Source: Streptomyces sp. FIT100 (GTDB taxonomy: Bacteria; Actinomycetota; Actinomycetes; Streptomycetales; Streptomycetaceae). Taken from it: a DNA stretch of 64,000 nucleotides. Below are positions 18,558 to 27,589 of this stretch, in pieces. A model generated the notes under the pieces. That model had not been told where the DNA came from, did not search any database, and was given only the letters and a program-made list of their open reading frames with translations. How positions within the stretch are numbered: the first letter of the stretch is position 1; every line of letters starts with the position of its first letter. The stretch is taken from positions 4,642,526 to 4,706,525 of the forward strand of contig NZ_CP075715.1 of the NCBI RefSeq assembly GCF_024584805.1, read 5' to 3'. The translations under genes and the position numbers were made by a program.

Positions 18558-19795
18558 GCACGTTCGAACCGGACATCGCCGAGAGCTTCGGGCCCGACGC
18601 CACCGCCGAGGCCGCGTACGACCTGCTGACGGTCGACGTGCCCGCCGCCGGCTGGCTCGACGCGCTGCGCACCGCCCGCGACGGACTCGGCTGCACGTAC
18701 TTCGACTGGCTCAGCGCCGTCGACGAGCCGGGCGCGGGCTTCCGCGTCTGCGCGCACGTCGCCGCGCTGGAGACCGGGCCGGAAGGGAGCACCGTCCGGC
18801 GTCTGCTGCTCCGCACCACGGTCCCGCACGACGCTCCCGTCCTCCCCTCCGCCGTGGACGTCTACGCGGGCGCGGCCTGGCACGAGCGCGAGACGTACGA
18901 GATGTTCGGCGTGTCCTTCACCGGCCACCCGCACCTCGTGCCGCTGCTGCTCCCGGACGGCTTCGAGGGCCACCCGCTGCGCAAGGACTTCGTCCTGGCC
19001 GCGCGGGTCGCCAAGGCGTGGCCGGGTGCGAAGGAGCCGGGGGAGTCCGAGCACGGCGGCCCGAAGCGCCGCCAGATGCTGCCGCCCGGCGTCCCCGACC
19101 CGAACGAGTGGGGCCCCCTCAAGGGCCAGCTCCCGCCGGCCCCCGCCCGCCCGGCCCGCACCCCCCGTGCCGCGGGCGCCGCGGGCGAGCGTCCCCCGCG
19201 CCGCGCCCGCAGTGTGTCGGAGGGCTCGGCGAGCCAGGCTGCGGGAACGGCTCCGACGGCCCCGACCACTGCCTCGACCACTGCCTCGACCACTGCCTCG
19301 ACCACTCCGGAAGCCGCCGCGGCTCCGCCCCGCCGCGCCCGTACGGCCGGCGAGGGTTCGGCGAGCCGGCGCCCGGCGGCCGCGGAGCAGCCTCCGACGC
19401 CGGAACCGGCCGCGCGCCCCCGCAGCGCCGACGCCCCCTGGCACCACGCCCGCCCGGCCTTCGACGACACGAAGGCCGAACCCGAGCGCACTCCGCAAGG
19501 ACCGGCCGAGCCCGGGACCGAGCCGAAGCCCGAACCCGAGGCGAAACCGCAGCCCGAGCCGGAGGCCGAGGCCGGGTCGAAACCGTCGCCCGAGCCGAAG
19601 GCCGAGGCCAAACCCGCAGCTGAGCCCGAGTCCGAGCCGGGGCTTGAGCCCGAGGCCGAGCCGGGGCTTGAGCCCGAGGCCGGTGCGGCGGAGGCCGCAC
19701 CCGGCACCACCACCCCGACCCACCGTTCGGCGAACGCGTCCGAGGAAGGACCCGGCACCGCGCCGACCGACTCCGAAGGAGGCGACCCCGCATGA
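18554..19795 (+). CDS. nuoC: Complex I-like subunit NuoC with very long disordered tail
   Basis: 413 aa; the NuoC fold covers only about the first 180 residues (YAGAAWHERETYEMFGVSF, LLPDGFEGHPLRKDF). The rest is Pro/Ala/Glu-rich with internal repeats: RRARSVSEGSAS and RRARTAGEGSAS, TASTTASTTASTT, and PGLEPEAEPGLEPEA. Ordinary NuoC is about 150-250 aa. The gene occupies the place where nuoD normally follows, and nuoH starts inside its stop codon. The tail has no NuoD motifs. It may be a flexible tether or a low-complexity expansion. Confidence 0.88.
   Translation: MSTFEPDIAESFGPDATAEAAYDLLTVDVPAAGWLDALRTARDGLGCTYFDWLSAVDEPGAGFRVCAHVAALETGPEGSTVRRLLLRTTVPHDAPVLPSAVDVYAGAAWHERETYEMFGVSFTGHPHLVPLLLPDGFEGHPLRKDFVLAARVAKAWPGAKEPGESEHGGPKRRQMLPPGVPDPNEWGPLKGQLPPAPARPARTPRAAGAAGERPPRRARSVSEGSASQAAGTAPTAPTTASTTASTTASTTPEAAAAPPRRARTAGEGSASRRPAAAEQPPTPEPAARPRSADAPWHHARPAFDDTKAEPERTPQGPAEPGTEPKPEPEAKPQPEPEAEAGSKPSPEPKAEAKPAAEPESEPGLEPEAEPGLEPEAGAAEAAPGTTTPTHRSANASEEGPGTAPTDSEGGDPA
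19263..19306 (+). repeat. 12-bp tandem repeat inside nuoC
   Basis: Three full CGACCACTGCCT units plus a partial one encode the TASTTASTTASTT stretch. A second in-frame duplication of 24 bp at about 19634-19681 encodes two copies of EPGLEPEA. Both preserve frame. Confidence 0.8.
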
Positions 19796-20760
19796 ACGAC
19801 GCACTCGACGTCGCCCTGCGGCTGGTCGTCGTCTTCGCCGTCTTCCTCGTGCTGCCCCTCGTCATCGGGCAGACCGAACACAAGGTGATGGCCCATATGC
19901 AGGGCCGCCTCGGCCCCATGTACGCCGGCGGTTTCCACGGCTGGGCCCAGCTCGTCGCGGACGGCGTGAAGTTCGCGCAGAAGGAGGACGTGGTCCCGGC
20001 CAACGCCGACCGCCGCATCTTCCAGCTCGCCCCCGCCGTCGCCCTTCTCCCTTATCTCCTCGTGCTCGTCGCCATTCCGGTCGGCCCGAGCGAGGGCGCG
20101 GTCGGCGTGCTCCTGGACGCGGGCATCTTCTTCGTCCTCGCCGTCATGGGCGTCGGCGTGCTCGGCTCGCTCATGGCGGGCTGGGCGTCCGCCAACAAGT
20201 TCTCGCTCCTCGGCGGTCTCCGCACCGCCGCCCAGCTGCTCGCGTACGAACTCCCGATGCTGCTCGCCGCCGCGTCCGTCGCCATGGCGGCCGGCACCGT
20301 CTCGCTCCCCGGCATCCTGAACGCCTTCGAGTGGTGGTGGCTGCCCTGGCAGATCGTCGGTGCCGTCGTCTTCTTCGTCGCCGGCCTCGCCGAACTCCAG
20401 CGCCCTCCGTTCGACATGCCGGTCGCCGACTCCGAGATCATCTTCGGTGCGTACACCGAGTACACCGGCCTGCGTTTCGCCCTCTTCCTGCTGGCCGAGT
20501 ACGCGGGCATCGTCGTTCTCTGCGGCCTCACCACCGTCCTCTTCCTCGGCGGCTGGCACGGCCCGTTCGGCGCCGACGGCCTCGGCTGGGTCTGGACCCT
20601 GCTCAAGACGGCCGTGCTCGCCTTCATCGTGATCTGGCTGCGGGTGACCTATCCGCGACTGCGCGAGGACCAGCTCCAGAGGCTCGCCTGGACGACGCTC
20701 GTCCCGCTCGCCCTCGCCCAGATCGCCCTCACCGGCGTCGTGAAGGTGGTGATGCAGTAA
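19792..20760 (+). CDS. nuoH: Complex I-like subunit NuoH
   Basis: 322 aa, eight or so membrane helices. The family motifs EHKVMAHMQGRLGPMYAG (first loop), QLVADGVKFAQKED and the quinone-site loop LAELQRPPFDMPVADSEI are intact. It forms the membrane heel below the quinone cavity and is the site where NuoD normally docks. Starts within the nuoC stop (ATGA). Confidence 0.95.
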   Translation: MNDALDVALRLVVVFAVFLVLPLVIGQTEHKVMAHMQGRLGPMYAGGFHGWAQLVADGVKFAQKEDVVPANADRRIFQLAPAVALLPYLLVLVAIPVGPSEGAVGVLLDAGIFFVLAVMGVGVLGSLMAGWASANKFSLLGGLRTAAQLLAYELPMLLAAASVAMAAGTVSLPGILNAFEWWWLPWQIVGAVVFFVAGLAELQRPPFDMPVADSEIIFGAYTEYTGLRFALFLLAEYAGIVVLCGLTTVLFLGGWHGPFGADGLGWVWTLLKTAVLAFIVIWLRVTYPRLREDQLQRLAWTTLVPLALAQIALTGVVKVVMQ

Positions 20761-21449
20761 TGGCCGAGTCTCTCCCGCCCGCCCGGCCCGAGTCTCTCCC
20801 GCCCACCCGGTCCCGCATTCCCGGATCCGGCCTGGCCAAGGGCCTCGCCGTCACGCTCCGCACGATGACGCGGAAGTCCGTGACCGCCCAGTACCCGGAC
20901 GTCCAGCCCGAACTGCCGCCCCGCACACGCGGTGTGATCGGCCTGTTCGAGGAGAACTGCACGGTGTGCATGCTCTGCGCCCGTGAGTGCCCCGACTGGT
21001 GTATCTACATCGACTCCCACAAGGAGACGGTCCCCGCCGCCGCCCCCGGTGGCCGTGAACGCAGCCGTAACGTCCTCGACCGCTTCGCGATCGACTTCTC
21101 GCTCTGCATGTACTGCGGTATCTGCATCGAGGTGTGTCCTTTCGACGCGCTCTTCTGGTCCCCCGAGTTCGAGTACGCGGAGACGGACATCCGCGAGCTC
21201 ACCCATGAGCGGGACAAGCTCCGCGAGTGGATGTGGACGGTCCCGGAGCCGCCCGCGCTCGACCCGGCCGCGGAGGAGCCCAAGGAGCTCGCCGCAGCCC
21301 GCAAGGCCGCCGACAAGCTCGCGGCGGAGCAGGCGGCAGCCGAGCAGGCCGCTGCCGAGCAGCGCGCCGCCGAGCACTCCGAGCCCGAGCACCCCGAGCC
21401 CGAGCACCCCGAGTCCGCGCCTCCCGCCACCGAGGAGGGGACCACGTGA
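20760..21449 (+). CDS. nuoI: Complex I-like subunit NuoI, two [4Fe-4S] clusters
   Basis: 229 aa; its start shares one base with the nuoH stop. Two ferredoxin-type motifs bind clusters N6a and N6b: C67-C70-C73 with C77, and C116-C119-C122 with C126. After about residue 170 a Glu/Ala-rich tail with EQAAAEQ and EPEHPE repeats extends beyond the usual length of about 160-180. With NuoB it is the only iron-sulfur subunit in this operon, so electrons would have to enter here or through an external partner. Confidence 0.95.
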   Translation: MAESLPPARPESLPPTRSRIPGSGLAKGLAVTLRTMTRKSVTAQYPDVQPELPPRTRGVIGLFEENCTVCMLCARECPDWCIYIDSHKETVPAAAPGGRERSRNVLDRFAIDFSLCMYCGICIEVCPFDALFWSPEFEYAETDIRELTHERDKLREWMWTVPEPPALDPAAEEPKELAAARKAADKLAAEQAAAEQAAAEQRAAEHSEPEHPEPEHPESAPPATEEGTT

Positions 21450-22021
21450 GCCCCGTGAATCCCGTGAGCCCTGTGAGCCTCGCGGCCGAGGCGCACGGCT
21501 TCCTCTCCCCGACCGGCGTCGAGATCGCCTTCGTCCTCGTCGGCATCGCCACGCTCGCCGCGGCCGTCGTCACGGTCACCACCAAGCAGCTGGTGCACGC
21601 CGCCCTCTGGCTGGTCGTGGCACTGGGCGGGCTCGCCGTCGAGTACCTCCTCCTGACCGCGGAGTTCATCGCCTGGGTGCAGGTGCTGATCTATGTGGGC
21701 TCCGTCGTCGTCCTCCTCCTCTTCGGGCTGATGCTCACCAAGGCGCCCATCGGCCGCTCCCCGGACGCCGACTCGGGCAACCGCCCGGCCGCCCTCGCCG
21801 TGGCCGTCGCCGCCGCGGCCGCCCTGATCTGGGTGGTCGTCGACGCGTTCCGCACGACCTGGATCGACCTGGACGGTCCGGCCCAGGGCTCGACCCGCGT
21901 CTCCGGCGAGATCCTCTTCCGGCACTGGGTGCTGCCGTTCGAAGCGCTCTCCGTGCTGCTGCTCGCCGCACTGGTCGGTGCGATCGTCCTCTCCCGCAAG
22001 AGCGACAAGGAGCAGCGCTGA
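21446..22021 (+). CDS. nuoJ: Complex I-like subunit NuoJ
   Basis: 191 aa, GTG start overlapping the nuoI stop with GGAGGGG upstream. Five membrane helices; the pi-bulge helix region FIAWVQVLIYVGSVVVLLLF is typical. The first codons repeat a V-S/N-P-V pattern (VSPVNPVSPVSL) with several alternative GTG starts. Part of the proton-translocating membrane arm. Confidence 0.93.
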   Translation: MSPVNPVSPVSLAAEAHGFLSPTGVEIAFVLVGIATLAAAVVTVTTKQLVHAALWLVVALGGLAVEYLLLTAEFIAWVQVLIYVGSVVVLLLFGLMLTKAPIGRSPDADSGNRPAALAVAVAAAAALIWVVVDAFRTTWIDLDGPAQGSTRVSGEILFRHWVLPFEALSVLLLAALVGAIVLSRKSDKEQR

Positions 22022-22389
22022 TGCATCTCGCCTATCCCGCCGTGCTCTCCGTGCTCCTCTTCTGCACCGGCCTGTACGGAGTGCTCGCACGCCGGAACGC
22101 GATCCTGGTCCTGATGTCCGTCGAGCTGATGCTCAACGCGGTCAACCTCAACCTGGTCGGCTTCGACGTCTGGCTCCGCGACGCCCTGCACGCAGGCCAG
22201 GCCCTGACCCTGTTCACCATCGCCATCGCCGCCGCGGAGATCGGCATCGGCCTGGCGATCGTCCTGATGGTCTACCGCAATCGCGGCACCTCGGACGTCG
22301 ACAAGCTCCGCGACACCGCCGAGGGCGCACCCGGCGCCGAGGAGGCGGCCGAGCCCGCCCCGGCAGAGAAGGCTGAGGCCACCGCGTGA
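22021..22389 (+). CDS. nuoK: Complex I-like subunit NuoK
   Basis: 122 aa, three membrane helices in the first about 90 residues (MHLAYPAVLSVLLFCTGLYG). The conserved glutamates are in SVELMLNAVNLNLV and AIAAAEIGIGLAIV. A roughly 25-residue charged Ala/Glu tail exceeds the usual length of about 100. Start overlaps the nuoJ stop by one base. Confidence 0.94.
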   Translation: MHLAYPAVLSVLLFCTGLYGVLARRNAILVLMSVELMLNAVNLNLVGFDVWLRDALHAGQALTLFTIAIAAAEIGIGLAIVLMVYRNRGTSDVDKLRDTAEGAPGAEEAAEPAPAEKAEATA

Positions 22390-24374
22390 CCACGACGACC
22401 CTCGCCGTTCTCGTCCCCCTCCTTCCCTTCCTCGGCGCCGCCGCCGGGCTGCTCCTCGGCCGCACCGCGCCCGGTTTCGTACGCCCCCTTGCCGTACTGC
22501 CGACGCTCATCGCCACCGTGCTCGCGGTGCTCGTCGCCGTCCGCCAGGGGGGCGGCAGGCCGATCACCGCCTCCACCGAACTCACCCCCACCGGCTCGGT
22601 CCCGATCGACCTCGCCCTGTACCTCGACGGCTTCGCCGTCCTGGTCGCCGTGCTCGTCGGGGTCGTCGCCTCCTGCGTGCAGATCTACTCGACCGCGTAT
22701 CTGCGCGACGACCCCCGCTACCCCTCGTACGCGGCTCTGGTCTCCCTCTTCACCTCCGCGATGCTGCTCGTCGTCTACTCCGGCGACCTGATGGTGCTGC
22801 TGGTCGGCTGGGAGATCATGGGCATCTGCTCGTACTTCCTCGTGGGCCACTACTGGGAGACGCCCGAGGCGCGCGCCGCCTCGCTGAAGGCGTTCCTGGT
22901 CACCAAGCTCGGCGATGTCCCCTTCCTCTTCGGCCTCTTCGCGCTCGCGCTGGACGCCGGGACGTTCCGCATCACCGGCATCCTCGGCGCTGTGGCAGCG
23001 GGCGGCATCGAGCACCCCACGCTGGTCGCCCTCCTGCTGCTCGCCGGTGTCGCGGGCAAGTCCGCGCAGTTCCCGCTGCACACCTGGCTCCCCGACGCCA
23101 TGGCGGGCCCCACCCCGGTCTCCGCCCTGATCCACGCCGCGACGATGGTCGCCGCCGGTGTCTACTTCATCGCCCGGCTCCTCCCCGTCTTCGCCGAGTC
23201 CGCCGCCGCCCTGGTCGTGCTGGCGGTGATGGCCGCCGTCACCATGGTCGGTTCGGCGCTCGCCGCCCTCGCCCAGGACGACATCAAGCGGGTCCTCGCC
23301 TACTCGACCATCGGCCAGCTCGGCTACATGTCCGGCGCCCTGGCCGTAGGCGACCGCGGCGCCGCAGTCTTCCACCTCCTTGCGCACGGCGCGTTCAAGG
23401 CGCTGCTGTTCCTCGCCGCCGGCGTGGTCATCCACGCCGCCGGAACCAACTCCCTGACCGCCATGTCCCGGATGAGCGGCCTGGCCAGGCGGATCCCCGA
23501 CGCGTACTGGACGATGACCGTCGCCCTGCTCGCACTCGCCGCGATCCCTCCCTTCGCCGGCTTCTTCTCCAAGGAAGCCGTCCTCGTGGCCGCCGAGCAC
23601 ACGGCGCTCGGCGAATCCGACCTCGCCCCGGCCGGGGCCGGCTGGACCGTCCTCGTCGCCGGACTGCTCACCGCCCTCCTCACCGCGGCCTACGCCACCC
23701 GGCTGTGGCTGCTCGCGTTCCGCGGCCGGGGCACCGAGGCCCCCGACCACGGCAGGCAGCCACTCGCCATGACCGCGGTGCTCTGGGTGCTCGCCGTCCC
23801 GTCGCTCGGCTTCGGCCTGACCGCGGCCTACCTCGACGACTGGTTCGACGGACGGGCGCTGAGCCCGACGCTCACCACCGCCGTGCTCGGCACCGGCGTC
23901 GCCCTCGTCGGCGGGCTGGTCACCTACGGCACCTGGCGGCACACGACGGCCCTCGCCGCCCGTGCCCGGGCCGGTGCTCCCGCCGCCGCGCCCCCGCACG
24001 TCGCGCATCCGGACGCCGAGCCCGGCCTGGTCGAGGCCGAGGCCCTGCACATGCCGCATCCCGCGTCGGACCCCGGCGACCCGGGCCGACTGCTGCTCGG
24101 CCCGCTGCACCGCCCCGCCGCCGACGGCTTCCATCTCGATGCCGTCTACCGCACCGTCTTCGTCCGTCCCGTGCAGGCCGGCGCCGAACTGGTCCGCTTC
24201 CTGGACCGCGAGGTCGTCGAAACGTACGTGCGCGGCGCGGGCACCGGCACCAACTGGCTGGGCCGGCTCGTCCGCAGCGCCCAGACCGGCAATGTGCAGA
24301 CCTACCTCAGCGCCCTGCTCGCCGGCTCCGTCGTCCTGGCGATCGCCGCCGTACTCGTCGCCGCCGGAGTGTGA
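22386..24374 (+). CDS. nuoL: Complex I-like antiporter subunit NuoL
   Basis: 662 aa, GTG start overlapping nuoK. About sixteen membrane helices of the Mrp-like antiporter fold, with VGWEIMGICSYFLVG, the helix-7/8 region KSAQFPLHTWLPDAMAGPTPVSALIHAATMV (key Lys/His) and SLTAMSRMSGLARRIP. Near 530-560 there is an Ala/Pro-rich loop, then the amphipathic region linked to the lateral helix. Proton pumping module at the distal end of the membrane arm. Confidence 0.95.
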   Translation: MTTTTLAVLVPLLPFLGAAAGLLLGRTAPGFVRPLAVLPTLIATVLAVLVAVRQGGGRPITASTELTPTGSVPIDLALYLDGFAVLVAVLVGVVASCVQIYSTAYLRDDPRYPSYAALVSLFTSAMLLVVYSGDLMVLLVGWEIMGICSYFLVGHYWETPEARAASLKAFLVTKLGDVPFLFGLFALALDAGTFRITGILGAVAAGGIEHPTLVALLLLAGVAGKSAQFPLHTWLPDAMAGPTPVSALIHAATMVAAGVYFIARLLPVFAESAAALVVLAVMAAVTMVGSALAALAQDDIKRVLAYSTIGQLGYMSGALAVGDRGAAVFHLLAHGAFKALLFLAAGVVIHAAGTNSLTAMSRMSGLARRIPDAYWTMTVALLALAAIPPFAGFFSKEAVLVAAEHTALGESDLAPAGAGWTVLVAGLLTALLTAAYATRLWLLAFRGRGTEAPDHGRQPLAMTAVLWVLAVPSLGFGLTAAYLDDWFDGRALSPTLTTAVLGTGVALVGGLVTYGTWRHTTALAARARAGAPAAAPPHVAHPDAEPGLVEAEALHMPHPASDPGDPGRLLLGPLHRPAADGFHLDAVYRTVFVRPVQAGAELVRFLDREVVETYVRGAGTGTNWLGRLVRSAQTGNVQTYLSALLAGSVVLAIAAVLVAAGV

Positions 24375-24377
24375 GCC

Positions 24378-25955
24378 GTGATCGATATCAGCGAATCCGT
24401 GATGCAGTTCCTTCTCGCGTTCATCGTCGTCGGCCCGCTCATCGGTGCCGCGGCGGCCCTGCTGCCCGCCCCGCCCGGGCTGAAGGGGAAGTCCCCGGAC
24501 CAGGCCGTGCTCCGCCACGGAGTGACCGTCACCGGAGTGGTCCTCGCCGCCGCGATCGTCCTCACCCTGGGCTTCGACCACGACCAGCCGTCGAAGATGC
24601 AGGCCACGACGGACATCAGCTGGATCCCGGCCCTGGACGTGCGGATCCACCTCGGTGTCGACGGCATTTCCCTCCCCCTTCTGGTCCTGACCGCGCTGCT
24701 GACCTTCCTCTGCGCGCTGTACAGCTACTTCAAGCAGCCGGCGGGCCCGTCCCCGAAGGCGTTTGTCGCCCTGCTGCTCGTCCTGGAGTGCGGCACCCTC
24801 GCCACGTTCGCCGTCCTCGACCTGCTCCTCTTCTTCCTCGCCTTCGAGACGGTCCTCATCCCGATGTACTTCCTCATCGCCCGCTGGGGCGGTGAGCAAC
24901 GCCGGGCCGCGGCCTGGAGGTTCGTCCTCTACACCGTGCTCGGCTCCGTGGTCATGCTGCTCGGCCTGCTCCTCATCGGACTGAAGGCGGGCACGTTCGA
25001 CATGCTGGCACTCGCCACTGACAACGGCCGGGGCCTGAGCACGTCCGTGCAGGTCATCGCCGTTCTGGCGATCGGGATCGGGCTCGCCGTGAAGACGCCG
25101 ATGTGGCCGCTGCACAGCTGGCTCCCGGACGCCCACACCGCTGCCCCGACGGTCGGTTCGGTCCTGCTCGCCGGTGTCCTGCTGAAGATGGGTACGTACG
25201 GATTCGTCCGCATCGCCCTGCCGATCGCGCCCGACGGCATGCAGATCTTCGCCCCGTACCTCGCGGCGTTCGCCGTCACGGGCATCATCTACGGGTCCCT
25301 GGCCTGCCTCGCCCTCGCCCGGCCGGGCTCCAAGGGCGACCTCAAGCGGCTGATCGCGTACTCCTCCGTCGGCCACATGGGCTTCGTCCTGCTCGGCATC
25401 GCCACCCTCACCCCCACCGGCGTCAACGGCGCGCTCTTCGCCAACATCGCCCACGGACTCATCACCGGCCTGCTCTTCTTCCTGGTCGGCGCGATCAAGG
25501 ACCGGTACGGCACCGCCGACCTCGACGCCCTGGCCGGCGCCACCGGCGCGGCGCTCTACGGCCGCGCGCCCCGCCTCGGCGCTCTGCTCGCCTTCGCCGC
25601 CGTCGCCTCCCTCGGCCTGCCGGGCCTCGCCGGGTTCTGGGGCGAGATGCTCGCCCTCTTCGCCGCCTTCGACCCCGCCGAGGGACTCAGCCGCCCCGCC
25701 TACCTCACCTTCATGGTGATCGGCGGCCTCGGCACCCTGCTCACGGCCGCGTATCTCCTCGTCGTCGTCCGCCGTGTCTGCATGGGGGCCACCAGGCCCG
25801 CGGGCGAGGCGGCGATCGCCGACGTCCAGGGGTACGAGTTCGCCGCCTGGACGCCGCTCGTCGCCCTGACCGTCCTCGCCGGACTCTGGCCCGCGGTCCT
25901 CCTCGGCCTCACCGACCCGGCCGTGCAGAAGCTCCTCGCGGGAGGCAAGGCATGA
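24378..25955 (+). CDS. nuoM: Complex I-like antiporter subunit NuoM
   Basis: 525 aa, starting three bases after nuoL. About fourteen helices. Typical NuoM segments are FLAFETVLIPMYFLIARWG, VKTPMWPLHSWLPDAHTAAPTVGSVLLAGV and KRLIAYSSVGHMGFV. Proton-translocating antiporter-like subunit coupled to the rest of the complex. No unusual insertions. Confidence 0.95.
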   Translation: MIDISESVMQFLLAFIVVGPLIGAAAALLPAPPGLKGKSPDQAVLRHGVTVTGVVLAAAIVLTLGFDHDQPSKMQATTDISWIPALDVRIHLGVDGISLPLLVLTALLTFLCALYSYFKQPAGPSPKAFVALLLVLECGTLATFAVLDLLLFFLAFETVLIPMYFLIARWGGEQRRAAAWRFVLYTVLGSVVMLLGLLLIGLKAGTFDMLALATDNGRGLSTSVQVIAVLAIGIGLAVKTPMWPLHSWLPDAHTAAPTVGSVLLAGVLLKMGTYGFVRIALPIAPDGMQIFAPYLAAFAVTGIIYGSLACLALARPGSKGDLKRLIAYSSVGHMGFVLLGIATLTPTGVNGALFANIAHGLITGLLFFLVGAIKDRYGTADLDALAGATGAALYGRAPRLGALLAFAAVASLGLPGLAGFWGEMLALFAAFDPAEGLSRPAYLTFMVIGGLGTLLTAAYLLVVVRRVCMGATRPAGEAAIADVQGYEFAAWTPLVALTVLAGLWPAVLLGLTDPAVQKLLAGGKA

Positions 25956-27493
25956 TCCTGGCAGCCACGCACACGCCGGCCGCGCCGGCCGTCGTCCAGT
26001 CCGTCGACTGGCTCGCGATCGCCCCGCCGACCATCGCCGCCGTCGTCGGCCTGCTCATCCTGGTCGCCGACCTCTTCGTACCGGAGCGGAACAAGCCGCT
26101 CCTTGGCTACGCGGCCATCGCCGGCCTCGCCGCCGCGGTGCTCTCGCTCGCCCCGCTGCGCGCCGGCGACCGCTCCACCTTCTGCCTCACCACCGCCCCC
26201 GACGCCTGCAGCTACACCGCCGACCACTTCACCCTCGTCATCCAGTTCCTGGTGCTCGGCGGCGCGCTGCTCACCGCCCTGCTCTCGGTCCACGAGACCA
26301 AGGACCGGCTGCCCGCGGGCGAGTACTGGTTCCTGCTGCTGTCCTCGGCCGCCGGAGCCGCCCTGCTGCCCGCCTCGCGCGACCTGGCCACCCTGGTCGT
26401 CGCCCTCGAAGTGGCCTCGCTCCCCGCGTTCGCCCTGGTGGGCATGGTGCGCGGCGACCGGATGTCGAGCGAGGCGGCGCTGAAGTTCTTCCTCTCCTCC
26501 GTCACCGCCACCGCCGTGACCCTGCTCGGCGTCAGCTTCGTGTACGCGTCCACGGGCACTCTGCACCTCACCCAGGTCGCCACCCGCCTGGACACCGTCC
26601 CGGGGCAGCTGGAGACCCTCGCCCAGGCGGGCGTCGCGCTCACGCTCGTGGGCTTCGCCTTCAAGACGGCGGCGGTTCCGTTCCACTTCTGGGTGCCCGA
26701 CACCTATGTCGGCGCGCCCGTGCCGGTCGCCGCGTACCTCTCGGTCATCGGCAAGGCCGTCGGCTTCACCGGGCTCATCCTGGTGACCGTGGTCGCCTTC
26801 CCGGCGTACGCGGACGTGTGGGGGCCCGCCATGGCGGTGTTCGCCGCGCTCACCATGACGGTCGGCAACGTCGCGGCGGTACGGCAGTCGGCCACGCGCG
26901 CCCGGAGCGCGGTGCGGCTGCTCGCATGGTCCTCGGTGGCCCAGGCGGGCTACATCCTGGTGCCGATCGCGGCGGCGGCGTACTCCAGCGACGACCAGAT
27001 CGGCTCCACGGTCGCGTACGCACTGATGTACGCCGTCATCAACCTCGGCGCCTTCGCCGTCGTCGCCCTGGTCGCCCGCACGAAGCCGCTGAACCGGATC
27101 GAGGACTACCGGGGCCTGTACGCCACCCGCCCCGTGACCGCCCTCCTGATGGGCTTCTTCCTGCTCTGCCTGGCGGGACTGCCGCCCGGCATCATCGGCC
27201 TGTTCGCCAAGGTCACGGTCTTCTCCGCGGCCGTCGACGCGGGGCTCGGCTGGCTCGCCGTCGTCATGGGCCTCAATGTCGTGATCGCGCTCTACTACTA
27301 CCTCCAGTGGACCGCCCTGCTCTTCCGCGCGCCCCAGGAGGCGCCCGAAGCGGCTGCCGAGGGCGCCGCTCCGGAGCGGCACCGTGCGCCGGTCCTGGTC
27401 ACGGTCGCGATCGTGATCACGGGCGCCGCGGGGATCCTGCTGTCCGGCTGGCCCCAGCTGGCGCTGCGCTTCGCCGCGTCCAGCCTCTTCTGA
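25952..27493 (+). CDS. nuoN: Complex I-like antiporter subunit NuoN
   Basis: 513 aa from the ATG at 25952, overlapping the nuoM stop. About fourteen helices; motifs EVASLPAFALVGMVRGDRMSSEAALKFFL, FKTAAVPFHFWVPDTYVGAPVPVAAYLS and LLAWSSVAQAGYILVP. Last gene of the operon. The gene order A-B-C-H-I-J-K-L-M-N is that of a canonical nuo operon with D, E, F and G absent. Confidence 0.95.
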   Translation: MILAATHTPAAPAVVQSVDWLAIAPPTIAAVVGLLILVADLFVPERNKPLLGYAAIAGLAAAVLSLAPLRAGDRSTFCLTTAPDACSYTADHFTLVIQFLVLGGALLTALLSVHETKDRLPAGEYWFLLLSSAAGAALLPASRDLATLVVALEVASLPAFALVGMVRGDRMSSEAALKFFLSSVTATAVTLLGVSFVYASTGTLHLTQVATRLDTVPGQLETLAQAGVALTLVGFAFKTAAVPFHFWVPDTYVGAPVPVAAYLSVIGKAVGFTGLILVTVVAFPAYADVWGPAMAVFAALTMTVGNVAAVRQSATRARSAVRLLAWSSVAQAGYILVPIAAAAYSSDDQIGSTVAYALMYAVINLGAFAVVALVARTKPLNRIEDYRGLYATRPVTALLMGFFLLCLAGLPPGIIGLFAKVTVFSAAVDAGLGWLAVVMGLNVVIALYYYLQWTALLFRAPQEAPEAAAEGAAPERHRAPVLVTVAIVITGAAGILLSGWPQLALRFAASSLF

Positions 27494-27589
27494 CGGTCTG
27501 ACCAGGCGGTTCGACAAGCGGTGCCCCCACCGGGCACCGTGTTCCGCGCATCTGGTCCCACACATGACAAACGACAGGGAGAGCCGGCC

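Noticed and set aside
19795..19800. Possible nuoD hidden between nuoC and nuoH
   Set aside because: nuoH starts inside the nuoC stop; no NuoD motifs in the NuoC tail or in other frames nearby.
22272..25454. Minus-strand open frame of over 1000 codons
   Set aside because: Antisense shadow of nuoL and nuoM; Asp/Glu/Gly/Arg-rich composition typical of reverse frames in GC-rich genes.
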